Origin: Pyxidicoccus parkwaysis
GTDB taxonomy: Bacteria > Myxococcota > Myxococcia > Myxococcales > Myxococcaceae
Assembly (NCBI RefSeq): GCF_017301735.1
Contig: NZ_CP071090.1
Coordinates: forward strand, 7,058,001-7,122,000
Direction of reading: 5' to 3'
Length of the DNA: 64,000 nucleotides
Part shown: positions 8,423 to 17,358 of the stretch, one piece after another
How positions within the stretch are numbered: position 1 is the first letter of the stretch
How the letters are laid out: every line of letters begins with the position of its first letter
Position numbers and translations under genes: made by a program
Notes under the pieces: generated by a model
What the model was told of the DNA's origin: nothing
Database searches by the model: none
What the model saw: the letters and a program-made list of their open reading frames with translations, nothing else

Positions 8423-11400
8423 CCCCACTCCACCCGTCGCTCCGCGCGTTGACCCGGCCTTCTCCATTTCGGGCGTCCCCGAGGGAAACCGAACCGCTGA
8501 AGCGGCGGCATCCCAGCAGGAGACGCGAGGGAATCGGTCGAGAATGGCGAAGGTCGAGTCTGGATGCGCGGTGCATCCTCGCGCTGCTGCTCGCTTGCGC
8601 GGTGGCGTGTCACGAGCCAACAGAGTCGGGCCCCCATCCCTCCGCAGTCGCCCCGTCGAGCGGTCCGGACGACGCACCCACGCGCATCACGATTACAGGT
8701 GAGGGCCTGCGGCCGCTCGTGCGCACGGACTTCGCGAACAGCGGAGACAGCACCCTGGATGCGACCTTCCGCGCGCGACTGGGTGCAACTCCATTGCTCG
8801 ACGTGAGCACGAGCGCCTCCGGCACGCTCGAAGCCACCGTTCCAGCGGGCCTCGCTCCGGGACGGTACACGCTGACGGTGCTGGACCCGGAGGGCCGTGA
8901 GGGAGCGCTGCCGGACGCCTTCGAGGTGCGCGACGCGCTGGAGCCCACGGGCCGCGTCGCCGGCTTCCACGTCGAGCCCATCGGCCCCCAACGCGCCCAT
9001 CAACCGTTCCTCCTCACCGTGCAGGCGGTGGACAGCGCGGGCGAGCGCGTGGCCGGCTTCAACGGAACGGCGCAGCTCACCGACGGGACGGGCACCATCG
9101 TCCCCGCGACGCTGGGCCCGTTCCGCGACGGCACCTGGAGCGGCAACGTGGAGGTGCGCCGGGGCACCACGGCGAACGTGCTCACGCTCACCAGCGGGGA
9201 CATCACGGGACACTCGGACGCCTTCGCCGTGGCCTGGCGCGAGGCCGTGGCACTGCGCTTCGACAGCCCTCCAAGAACCCTCACCGCTGGCGAGTGCTCG
9301 GAGCCGCTGACGCTCGTCCGGGTGGACGACCTGGGACAGCCGGTGCCGTCCAGCGCCGGAGTGGAGCTCACGCTGGAGCAGGACGGCCCGAGCGCCATGA
9401 ACCTGTACACGGACGAGACCTGCACGACGTCCGTGGAGCAAGCCACCCTTGCATCGGACACCGGCCCCCTCACCTTCCACCTGCGACACAGCCGGGCCGG
9501 AGCGGGGCTGCTCACCGCGCGAGCGAACGGAGTGCGCTTCGCGAGTCAGGCTCTCGACGTACGGCCTGGGCCGCCGGCCCGCCTCGACCTCCTCACGGAC
9601 CCCGGCGTGCTCGCCGCGGGACGCTGCTCGGCGCCCATGCGGGTGGAGGTGCGGGACGCTCAAGGCAACGCCACATCCGTCGCGGCATCCCTCTCGCTCG
9701 GCTTCCTCGCGCCATCCCTCCAGGGCCTCACCTTCTACACGGACGCGGCCTGCACGCAGGCGGTGACGGGCCTCACGCTGCCGGCGGACGGGAGCACCGG
9801 GGCGGGCTTCTACTTCCAGGGGACCCGGACAGGAAACGCGGCGGTCACCGTGTCGGCCACCGGCCTCGCACCGGCCACCCGGGACGTCGCGGTGACGCCC
9901 GGGGCCGCGCAGCGCCTCGTCTTCACCACGCCCTCGGGGAATGTCACGGCGGGCACGTGCTCCCCCGTGGCCACGCTGCAAGCACGTGACGCCTTCGACA
10001 ACCCCAGCCCCGTCCCGAGCCCCACCACCGTGTCGCTCGGTGTGAATCCCACCAAGGGCTTCGCCTTCTTCGCGGACGCGAGCTGCACCCGCACCGCGCC
10101 AGGCATCACCCTGCCCGCAGCGGAAAGCGGCACGGACTTCTACTACCAGGGAACGGTGGCGGGCCCGGTGACGCTCACCGCATCCGTGCCGGGCTGGTCC
10201 CCCGCGACACAGGACGTGTCACTCGTGGCCGGCCCCGTGGCGGAGCTGGTCTGGGACGCCCTTCCCTCGCCGCAGAAGGTGAATGTCCCCTTCACGGTGA
10301 CGCTCCGCGCCCGGGATGCGTACGGCAACCCGGCGACGAGCTTCACCGGCACCGCGACACTGGGAAGTCTCCCCGCCTCACCACTCACCTGCACCTCCGA
10401 CTGCTCCGACGCGAGCACCACGGCCCCCTTCAGCGATGGCGAGTGGACGGGCAGCGTCGCGGCGGGCGCGCCCGCGAGCACCGGCAGGAGACTGACGGCG
10501 ACGTCGGGAACCGCGAGCGGCACGTCCGGCGCATTCGACGTCCAGGCGGCCTCCACGGACACGCCTCCGCTCGCGAGCTTCACCTATGGCCCGGCCGTCG
10601 TCGTCGCGGGACAGAGCATCTCGTTCGATGCCTCGGGCTCCAGCGACAACAGCACGCCCGGTGCCGCGCTGGAGGTGAGCTGGGATTTCACCGGCCTGGA
10701 CCCGGGCGCTCCTCCCTGGAGCGGGAGCGCCTGGACGACGACAAAGACAGCCACCCGGACGTATGACACGCCAGGCACGTACACCGTCCGCCTCGCGGTG
10801 CGGGACGCCCCTGGTGGCGTGGGCTACGCCTTCCGGCAGGTGATGGTGCTCCCCGCCGGGACAATCGCCTGCGTGGTGAACACGAACTCCAAGACGGACG
10901 ATGGCGCCAGCTCCTGCGCGGGCCCCTTCGGCGGGGACGGGCAGCTGTCACTCCCGGAGGCGGTGCGCCTGTCCAACGCCACCGCGGGCCGGCAGGTCAT
11001 CACCTTCAGTTTCAGTGGGTCCATGAGCCTGCTCGGCCTCCCCACGCTCACACTCACGGATGGAGTGGACATCCTGGCCGCGTCGGACGTGACGCTGGAG
11101 ACCGCCAACTTCACCGTGAAGACCGGTGCGGCGATGGTGTCCGGAGTCAGCCTGGCGAAGAAGGACCTCCACCTCACGGTCGAGCCCGGAGGGACGCTCT
11201 CCTTCCTCGACGGGACGGTGACCGGCGGCAGCGTCGTCGTCCAGGGCGCGCTCGTGCTTCATCGGGCGAACCTCAGCGACTGCAACAAGGAGTGCCTGAG
11301 GCTGGAGGGCGCCAACGCGTCTGCGGTGGTGCGGTACTCCAACCTCTCTGCTCCGGGGTACGTCCAGAGCGGAAGCGTCACTGGCATCGTGATGAAGACC

Positions 11401-11850
11401 TGCACCTCGACGGGCATGGCGCTGGACCTCCAGTCCAGCGTGCTCGCCGGCCTCGAGTGGGGCATCACGCATGACTGCGGCACCCTCCGGGTGCTCCACA
11501 ACACCTTCTACGCCAACAGCGGCGGAATCCAGATGAAGGACGGCGCGGGGCACGTGGTTCGCAACAACCTCTTCGTGAAACACGCCAACCAGGCCGTCAC
11601 CTGCGGGACGGCGACGTTCGCCTCGCGCGACTTCCACCTCCTCTCCGGCAATGCCTCCAACGGGTGCCTGTCCGGAGACCCGGACACGCTCGGCGGCGCG
11701 CCGCTCTTCGTGGGGCCGGTGGACCTGCGCCTTCAGTACGCGAGCCCCGCGCGCGACTCGGCGGTGGATTTGGGGCTGGACGTCAACGACGCGGCTCCGG
11801 GCCTGTACTTCGGCGCGGGGCCGGACCGCGGTGCACTCGAGAGCTTCTGA
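8419..11850 (+). CDS. Large IPT/Ig/PKD lipoprotein with beta-helix-like C-terminus
   Basis: The chosen ATG overlaps the preceding stop (ATGA) and gives 1143 residues, but leaves an unusual charged stretch of about 50 residues before the hydrophobic segment and lipobox-like LACAVAC. No ATG or GTG lies closer in frame, so the start is uncertain. Modules in order: IPT/TIG domain (ITITGEGLRPLVRTDFANSG), an Ig module with HQPFLLTVQAVDSAGERVAGF, about four modules with paired Cys (EPLTLVRVD...TCTTS type), a PKD domain (ISFDASGSSDNSTPGA ... YDTPGTYTVRL), then a region with SLPEAVRLSNA and a right-handed beta-helix-like tail of short strands. Such tails form elongated surface fibres. It is a longer paralogue of the gene just upstream. 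No catalytic residues are recognised; an adhesion or scaffold role is inferred from architecture. Confidence 0.8.
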   Translation: MTPLHPSLRALTRPSPFRASPRETEPLKRRHPSRRREGIGREWRRSSLDARCILALLLACAVACHEPTESGPHPSAVAPSSGPDDAPTRITITGEGLRPLVRTDFANSGDSTLDATFRARLGATPLLDVSTSASGTLEATVPAGLAPGRYTLTVLDPEGREGALPDAFEVRDALEPTGRVAGFHVEPIGPQRAHQPFLLTVQAVDSAGERVAGFNGTAQLTDGTGTIVPATLGPFRDGTWSGNVEVRRGTTANVLTLTSGDITGHSDAFAVAWREAVALRFDSPPRTLTAGECSEPLTLVRVDDLGQPVPSSAGVELTLEQDGPSAMNLYTDETCTTSVEQATLASDTGPLTFHLRHSRAGAGLLTARANGVRFASQALDVRPGPPARLDLLTDPGVLAAGRCSAPMRVEVRDAQGNATSVAASLSLGFLAPSLQGLTFYTDAACTQAVTGLTLPADGSTGAGFYFQGTRTGNAAVTVSATGLAPATRDVAVTPGAAQRLVFTTPSGNVTAGTCSPVATLQARDAFDNPSPVPSPTTVSLGVNPTKGFAFFADASCTRTAPGITLPAAESGTDFYYQGTVAGPVTLTASVPGWSPATQDVSLVAGPVAELVWDALPSPQKVNVPFTVTLRARDAYGNPATSFTGTATLGSLPASPLTCTSDCSDASTTAPFSDGEWTGSVAAGAPASTGRRLTATSGTASGTSGAFDVQAASTDTPPLASFTYGPAVVVAGQSISFDASGSSDNSTPGAALEVSWDFTGLDPGAPPWSGSAWTTTKTATRTYDTPGTYTVRLAVRDAPGGVGYAFRQVMVLPAGTIACVVNTNSKTDDGASSCAGPFGGDGQLSLPEAVRLSNATAGRQVITFSFSGSMSLLGLPTLTLTDGVDILAASDVTLETANFTVKTGAAMVSGVSLAKKDLHLTVEPGGTLSFLDGTVTGGSVVVQGALVLHRANLSDCNKECLRLEGANASAVVRYSNLSAPGYVQSGSVTGIVMKTCTSTGMALDLQSSVLAGLEWGITHDCGTLRVLHNTFYANSGGIQMKDGAGHVVRNNLFVKHANQAVTCGTATFASRDFHLLSGNASNGCLSGDPDTLGGAPLFVGPVDLRLQYASPARDSAVDLGLDVNDAAPGLYFGAGPDRGALESF

Positions 11851-11868
11851 GAGGAAGGACACCAGCGA

Positions 11869-13161
11869 ATGCACAAGGCCAGGAGCAGGGTTGGAACGGG
11901 CCGGGCACGGAGGTGGGCGCGGTGGGTGCTCGCCTGCGCGCTCTTCGGGTGTTCGCGCGCCCCGGACGAGGCCGCGACCAACGGCAATCTCACCCAGAAG
12001 CTGGCGGACCTCATCGCCACCTGCGCCTCCGCCACGGGCAAGGTGGAGGTGATGCGCGCGGGCCATGCCTACTGGGAGCCGCTCGAGGCCGGAGCCACCT
12101 TCCGCTCCGGGGACTGGGTGCGCACCGGGCCGCTCGCGACGGCGCGCATCGAGTTCCTCGGAGGCGGCCGCATCGAATTGGACGAGCGCTCGGTGGTGCT
12201 CGTGGAGCAGCCCGCCGCCAGCGACGCGGGAGTCGCCGCGGGCGCGCTGGTGGCCATCGAGTCCGGTGGGCTGCGCGGCGTCGTCCCGGCCACGAGGGAA
12301 TCCGAGCCCGCGGCCATCGTGGTCCGCACGCAGGAAGGCGCGCTGGTGGCACTGCGCTCGGAGGAAAAGGGCCAGCCGGCGGAGTTCCGCTTCATGCGGA
12401 CCGAGCAGGGGCCCGAAATCGCCGTCACCCGGGGACGGCTGGCGCTCACGTCCGGGAAGCGGAGCAGGACGCTGGAGTCGGGCCGCGCGCTGGAACTGGC
12501 CAAGGGCGTGGACGCCCCCGCGTATGCGCTGCCCGACTTCCCGCCCAGCCTGGAGCCGGGAGTGGACGCACGCTTCCAGTGGGCCGAGGGGCTGCGCATC
12601 CAACTCGCCTGGGGGCCGATGAACGAGGTCCACCACTACCGGGTGCAGGTGGCGAGGGATTTGGGCTTCACGCAGCTCGTGGCGAGCAGCGTGGTGGCGG
12701 AGCCCTCGTTGTCCTTCACCCCGTCGGAGCCGGGGATGTTCACCTGGCGCGTCGCCTCGCGCGATGACGCCGGACACCTGGGCGAGTATGGCTTTGCCCG
12801 CCGCATCTACGTGGACAAGGAGGGGCCCGAGCAGTTCCTCGTCGCACCGAGCGACGGCCACGAGGCCATCGCGGGAGACCCGGCCGGCATCGTCTTCGCC
12901 TGGCAGTCCATGGGCGGCAGGCCCAGCTACCGGCTGGTGATTGCGAGGGACGCGAAGCTGAGTGACGTCGTCTTCACGCAGCTCGGCACCGCGCAGCAGA
13001 TGAAGGTGAGCCGGCTGGCCGTGGGCGAGTACTACTGGGGCGCCTACGTGGACACGGAGCCACCCGTGCCGCTCTTCCAGAAGCCACGCAAGCTCGTGGT
13101 CCTCAAGCCACGCAAGGCCCGGCTGCAGGCCCCCAGGGCCATCGACCGGTGGGGGAACTGA
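11869..13161 (+). CDS. FecR-domain lipoprotein
   Basis: GAGGAAGGA stands eight bases before the ATG. The N-terminus is basic, then hydrophobic, ending in the lipobox LFGC (Cys28). Residues about 45-200 are a FecR-type beta domain: GKVEVMRAGHAYWEPLEAG, then GDWVRTGPLATARIEFLGGGRIELDERS, the usual sequence around the FecR core. The C-terminal half has two fibronectin-like repeats, each with a short xPSYRL/HHYRVQVARD strand and a GEYYW or MFTWRV strand. FecR proteins of the cell-surface-signalling type pass a signal from an outer-membrane receptor to an anti-sigma or kinase; stand-alone FecR lipoproteins in myxobacteria are of unknown function. As last gene of the kinase/Ig run, it is a plausible periplasmic link between the surface modules and the membrane kinase. 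Confidence 0.85.
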   Translation: MHKARSRVGTGRARRWARWVLACALFGCSRAPDEAATNGNLTQKLADLIATCASATGKVEVMRAGHAYWEPLEAGATFRSGDWVRTGPLATARIEFLGGGRIELDERSVVLVEQPAASDAGVAAGALVAIESGGLRGVVPATRESEPAAIVVRTQEGALVALRSEEKGQPAEFRFMRTEQGPEIAVTRGRLALTSGKRSRTLESGRALELAKGVDAPAYALPDFPPSLEPGVDARFQWAEGLRIQLAWGPMNEVHHYRVQVARDLGFTQLVASSVVAEPSLSFTPSEPGMFTWRVASRDDAGHLGEYGFARRIYVDKEGPEQFLVAPSDGHEAIAGDPAGIVFAWQSMGGRPSYRLVIARDAKLSDVVFTQLGTAQQMKVSRLAVGEYYWGAYVDTEPPVPLFQKPRKLVVLKPRKARLQAPRAIDRWGN

Positions 13162-13215
13162 GGCCCCGTGGGCACGGTGTGCCATGATTCGCGGCACACC
13201 TGCGCAGGGGGACAC

Positions 13216-14121
13216 ATGTCAGACACCTATCGCGTCGCACGACTTCCCATCCGGTTGCGCGGCTTCGTCCAGCCGGACACGGCGTCGCAGTTCGAAGGCT
13301 ACGTCGAGCCCGGCGACTACTACGTGCTCGAGGAGCGGCTGAAGTTTCCCAACGACGACACTGACTACGCGCGGCTGGAGGTGCCCACCCTGGGCGCGCT
13401 CGACACGTGGGTCTGCACGCGCTGGCGCACGCAGAGCTATGCGCGGATGTTGGACATGGAGAAGCCTCCGTCCCTGCAGCGACTCTCCTTCAAGGACGAG
13501 CCCCTCGCGGTGGACGAGGAGCGGCTGACGAAGCTGCTCGCGTCGTTCCGCGACTACCGCTACGAGCTCGACGAGGCGCGCTACCCGTGGGCGCTCCCCG
13601 GTGTCACCCTCCCGCTGGCGCCGCCCGCGATGAACAACTGCTGCACCTTCGTGGAGGCCCTGACGGTGAAGGCCTTCACCGACGCGCACGGCAGCGCCAT
13701 CACCTGGGATGCGCGCCGTCATCGGCAGATGATGATTGCGTCCACCGAGGACTACTTCTCGCCCGTGACGGCCGCGGTGGAGAGCGGCATGGCGCTGCTC
13801 GCACCGTCACCCGACGCGCAGCCGCATCCATGGACGCTGGTGCAGGGCTGGCGCAACCAGTGGCGCTCCGGGCACACCTTCCTCGTCGTGGACCACCACA
13901 CCGCTACCGACAAGGTGCTCATGCTGGAGTCCAACACCGCCTACGGACTCGACGGTGTGGGCTACCGCGGCATCGGAAACCTCCGCGACAAAGGACTCAA
14001 GCCGCCCGCGAAGTGGTGGGAGTTGCCTGACGTGTGGACCTGGCGCCGCGTCTGCTCCACGTACCTCTTCCGGCAGCAGGCGTGGCTCAAGGTGCGCAAT
14101 CGCAAGCTGTCGGGGCTCTGA
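13216..14121 (+). CDS. Unrecognised protein, possible papain-like/NlpC-type cysteine hydrolase
   Basis: The start at 13216 is preferred over an in-frame ATG at 13168 because AGGGGG lies directly upstream and the upstream codons look like leader. The 301-residue protein has no signal peptide or membrane segment. Residues about 135-150 read NNCCTFVEALT and residues about 215-225 read GHTFLVVDHH, with an acidic LESNTAYG strand after; this Cys, then His-x-Phe-x-Val, then polar residue order matches papain-like/NlpC-P60 amidohydrolase folds. That is a pattern argument only, and the family was not recognised. It follows the FecR lipoprotein by about 55 bases but with its own ribosome site, so it may be independent. 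The chitosanase downstream is separated by about 100 AT-richer bases. Confidence 0.6.
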   Translation: MSDTYRVARLPIRLRGFVQPDTASQFEGYVEPGDYYVLEERLKFPNDDTDYARLEVPTLGALDTWVCTRWRTQSYARMLDMEKPPSLQRLSFKDEPLAVDEERLTKLLASFRDYRYELDEARYPWALPGVTLPLAPPAMNNCCTFVEALTVKAFTDAHGSAITWDARRHRQMMIASTEDYFSPVTAAVESGMALLAPSPDAQPHPWTLVQGWRNQWRSGHTFLVVDHHTATDKVLMLESNTAYGLDGVGYRGIGNLRDKGLKPPAKWWELPDVWTWRRVCSTYLFRQQAWLKVRNRKLSGL

Positions 14122-14217
14122 AGCGCTTCTCCCTGAAGCACTCTGGCATTTCTGGTATTCCATATCTGGCGCGAATGCATCTGTCATTCACCCTCGCGCC
14201 AGGAAAGGGACCAGGAC

Positions 14218-15528
14218 ATGGGAGAGCGTCGACTGAAGCGGAGCTGGGGGGCGGTGCTCCTGGGGATGGCGGCGGCCCTGACGGGCTGTGCGCCGGACGT
14301 GGGAGGGACGCAGCAGACGCCAGAGCAGACGGACGCGCAGACGCTGGCGGCGTGCTCGTACACCATCACCACCAACACGTACGTGGGCGCGGACTACTGG
14401 GGCACGATTGCGTTCAAGAACACCGGCACGGCGGCGATGACGAGCCCCACCATCGCCTTCGGTGTCCCCAGCGGCGTTGTCTGTGATTACGACGAGCCGG
14501 GCTGGACGCACACGCAGAGCGGCGCGACGTGCACGTACTCACGGACGTCCGCGCTGAGCATCGCCGTGAATGCGTCGTACACGTTCTATTATTCGACTTC
14601 GTCGTCCTCGAGCTTCACCGCGTCCAACGTCACCATCAGCGACCCGAGCTGCGGGGGCACTCCGCCGCCCACGGGCACGGGGCTGAGCGCCAACCAGAAG
14701 AAGGTGGCGGAGGACCTGACGAGCATCTGGGAGAACGACACGCCCAACATCGACTACGCGTACTCGGAGAACATCCAGGACGGGCGCGGGTACACGAACG
14801 GGCGCGCGGGCTTCTGCACGGGGACGGGTGACGCCATCATGGTCATCCAGTGCTACGTCAACCTGCGCAGCGCGGCCAACGGCAACCTGATGGCGAAGTA
14901 CATGCCGGGGCTCACCACCATCAACAACCGCTTCCTCTCCACGGGCGAGTCGCAGGCCTCCACGGCCGAGCTCGACTCGGTGGGCAACTGGCGGGCGGAC
15001 TGGGCGACCAGCTACAACAACACGACGACGCGCGCGGACTTCAAGAGCTGCCAGGACCAGGTCAGCGACCAGCTCTATTACACGCCCGCGATGAACGAGG
15101 CCACGAAGTGGGGCCTCACGCAGGCGCTCTCGAAGGCGGCGCTGTACGACGCCTTCATCAACCACGGAGAGTCCGGCGTGAAGAGCATGATTCGCTCGAC
15201 GAACACGGCGCTGGGCAACTCCGGACAGGTGGCGCCGGTGATTGGCTACAACGGCATCACCGAGAACGCGTGGCTGCAGAAGTTCCTGGAGAAGCGCCGC
15301 GACGTGCTCGCCGGGGACTCCACGTGGATTGACGCCGTGGACCGCGTGGCCGCGTACGAGAAGCTGCGCCGCAAGGGGAACTGGGATTTGGGCACGGCCT
15401 TCCGCAACGACGTGCGCGCCCGCGACTGCTGGGGGACGACGTACCCGTCCAGCGGCTACACCGTGCGCGCCATCAACCCGGATGGCACGTGGAGCACGCC
15501 GACTTCGTACACGTACGCCTGCCAGTAG
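14218..15528 (+). CDS. Secreted GH46 chitosanase with N-terminal carbohydrate-binding-like domain
   Basis: ATG is preceded by AGGAAAGGGACCAGGAC. A lipoprotein-type signal ends at ALTGC (Cys24). Residues about 45-140 form a Ser/Thr/Asn-rich beta domain with YWGTIAFKNTGTAAMTSPTIAF and a Cys pair, resembling a small binding module; a Pro/Thr linker follows. Residues about 155-436 are a GH46 chitosanase: SIWENDTPNIDYAYSENI and QDGRGYT match the family's catalytic segments, making E172 the likely acid and D188 the likely base (equivalent to E22 and D40 of Streptomyces N174). FCTGTGDA and the closing YDAFINHGES segment are also family features. The enzyme would hydrolyse beta-1,4-glucosamine polymers of fungal walls, fitting a predatory myxobacterium. 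It is secreted and perhaps lipid-anchored. Confidence 0.92.
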   Translation: MGERRLKRSWGAVLLGMAAALTGCAPDVGGTQQTPEQTDAQTLAACSYTITTNTYVGADYWGTIAFKNTGTAAMTSPTIAFGVPSGVVCDYDEPGWTHTQSGATCTYSRTSALSIAVNASYTFYYSTSSSSSFTASNVTISDPSCGGTPPPTGTGLSANQKKVAEDLTSIWENDTPNIDYAYSENIQDGRGYTNGRAGFCTGTGDAIMVIQCYVNLRSAANGNLMAKYMPGLTTINNRFLSTGESQASTAELDSVGNWRADWATSYNNTTTRADFKSCQDQVSDQLYYTPAMNEATKWGLTQALSKAALYDAFINHGESGVKSMIRSTNTALGNSGQVAPVIGYNGITENAWLQKFLEKRRDVLAGDSTWIDAVDRVAAYEKLRRKGNWDLGTAFRNDVRARDCWGTTYPSSGYTVRAINPDGTWSTPTSYTYACQ

Positions 15529-15573
15529 CCTTCAGACAGGCAATGGACCGGGTGGGCGCCCCGCGACGGGCGC

Positions 15574-17358
15574 TCACTCGGACTGCTCCTCATCCGGCTT
15601 GAACCGCTCCAGGGCCTTGGCCGCGGCTTCCCTGACGGGGTAGCGAGGCACGTCCGCATTGCCGCTGCCGGAGAAGTAGGCTCCCGAGATGTAGCCATCC
15701 GTGGCCAGCTGCTCCAGCCTGGGGACGGCGAGCTCCGAGCCGAGCAGGCCCAGGGCTTCCGCCGTCACTTCGCGCGTCCGCCCGTCCTTCGATTCAAGGA
15801 GCGGCAGCAGGCGTCTGGCCACGGAGTCACGCTCCCGCGGCTTGAGCGAGGTGGCGCAGCGCTCCCCAATCTTCGGGATGTAGCGTCGCCAGCTCGAGCC
15901 GATGACAGAGCCGCTGACGCCACCCTCCCCCGAGCAGGGGTCGAACCCGGGTCGCTCCACGAGCCGGCCGAGCGCTTCGACGGCACGGTGCTGCGTGCCG
16001 CCCAGGGACGTGAGGGCGAGGGTGAGCAGCGGCTCCACCGCCTCGCGCTGGACGACAGCCGCGAACCCCTCCAGGGCCTGCACCCGCTTCTCCCACGCCT
16101 CCGGCCCCCGCTCCTGGAGGCGCCGGAGCGCGGCGGTGCGCAGGGGCTCCTTCGCGGACGAGAGCACCTGCTTCAACTCCCCCACGGGAATGTCCCGGTG
16201 ACGTGTCACCAGGGCGCCCCGGTAGAGCCGCGCTACGTCGAAGCCCGCCTCGCGCAGCCGCGCCGGCCCGTAGGGTGACGGGTCATCTTCGGACTGGAGC
16301 TCACCGTCCATGTCCAGAAGTCGCTCGGCGACCACGGCGCGGCAGCCCGAGTGCTGCTCGGTGGTGCGGATGACGGCGAGTATCTGGTCCTTCAGGACGA
16401 GGTCCACCCCCGTCCCGCAGGCGCCATCTCCCGGACTGGCGCGGCGATTGAGGGCCGCGGCCTCCGCGAAGGCCCCGACGTCCTCCTGCACGCGGGCCAG
16501 CTCCCGCATCACCGAGGCGTAGCGGGAGCCATGCCAGCCGTAGGTGTTCTCCTCGTTCGCCTTGAGGGGCCCGGGGTAGCCCAGCAGCCCCAGGTAGCGC
16601 CGCGCCGCGGTGTCCATGGCCTGGAGGTCGCCCCGGAAGCGGGCCGCGCTCAGCTCCTTGTAGGCCGCGTCGAGCGTGTCGTTGGCCGGCGCGGGGCTGC
16701 GCCAGTCACCGCCGGGCTCCTGCACCTCCCCCACCGGAGGGCCCGCTTCACGCACCGCGACGAGGAAGTACGCGAGGTCCTCCAATTCCTTCGGCGTGGG
16801 CCGCACGGCGACGAGCTTGCCGCCCCGGACCCGAAGCGCCGTGAAGTCTCCGAGGCTGGCCAGCTCCCTGGAGACTTCTTCATCCGAAGGAGGCGCGCAG
16901 GGACGTGAGGCGAGCACACCGGTCATCACCCGCGTCTGGAGCGCATCCCGAGCACGCATCGCATCGAACGAGCCCCGCGCATCCAGCTGCCAGAGGAGGG
17001 GAAGCACGTCCGTCGTGCCGTACTGGCCCAGCATCCAGGTGAGTACTTGCGCGCTCTTCACCACCCGCTCCATCTCCTCTGACTCGGGCTTCTCGAACCC
17101 GTTGAGCTCCTTGCACGCCTTGTTCTCAGCGAGGCAGCGCGCGAGCAGCGCCCGAAGCACGCGCTCGACGTCGGTGACGGCCACCGCTCGGGCGCTGGGG
17201 TCTATCGGGTCGAACGGCGCTTCTGCTGTCTGTCCCGCGCGGCTCGCCTGCTCGAGGAGCGCCTCCGCTTCGAGCAGCGCGGGCGCCGGCTTACCCGCGT
17301 GGGCCGGGCCCGCGCCGAGCAACCAGGAGGAGCACAGGAGGACGGCGAGGACTCTCAT
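15574..17358 (-). CDS. Secreted HEAT-repeat protein
   Basis: Start ATG at 17358 overlaps the stop of the upstream nucleotidyltransferase (ATGA), and the first 22 residues (LLCSSWLLGAGPAHA) are a clean signal peptide. The body is mostly alpha-helical; the last 250 residues contain HEAT/armadillo-like repeats such as LRTAALRRLQERG, HRAVEALGRLVERPG and TREVTAEALGLLGS, with an isolated Cys pair around PCSGEGG. HEAT solenoids bind proteins; no catalytic motif is visible. It is the last gene of a three-gene minus-strand run with two nucleotidyltransferases, each joint overlapping by four bases. The link between a secreted solenoid and cytoplasmic transferases is puzzling. An inverted repeat (15552-15577) overlaps the stop and faces the chitosanase end. 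Confidence 0.8.
   Translation of the reverse strand: MRVLAVLLCSSWLLGAGPAHAGKPAPALLEAEALLEQASRAGQTAEAPFDPIDPSARAVAVTDVERVLRALLARCLAENKACKELNGFEKPESEEMERVVKSAQVLTWMLGQYGTTDVLPLLWQLDARGSFDAMRARDALQTRVMTGVLASRPCAPPSDEEVSRELASLGDFTALRVRGGKLVAVRPTPKELEDLAYFLVAVREAGPPVGEVQEPGGDWRSPAPANDTLDAAYKELSAARFRGDLQAMDTAARRYLGLLGYPGPLKANEENTYGWHGSRYASVMRELARVQEDVGAFAEAAALNRRASPGDGACGTGVDLVLKDQILAVIRTTEQHSGCRAVVAERLLDMDGELQSEDDPSPYGPARLREAGFDVARLYRGALVTRHRDIPVGELKQVLSSAKEPLRTAALRRLQERGPEAWEKRVQALEGFAAVVQREAVEPLLTLALTSLGGTQHRAVEALGRLVERPGFDPCSGEGGVSGSVIGSSWRRYIPKIGERCATSLKPRERDSVARRLLPLLESKDGRTREVTAEALGLLGSELAVPRLEQLATDGYISGAYFSGSGNADVPRYPVREAAAKALERFKPDEEQSE

Noticed and set aside
10948-13215. Long open frame of 755 codons on the minus strand
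   Set aside because: It is antisense to the large Ig lipoprotein and FecR genes, lacks a ribosome site, and its protein is Arg/Gly/Ala/His-rich without any domain, as typical for GC-rich shadow frames.
14131-14170. Sigma-54 promoter before the chitosanase (TGGCATTTCTGG)
   Set aside because: The GG/GC pair at the -24/-12 distance is not complete: the second element lacks the TGC(A/T).
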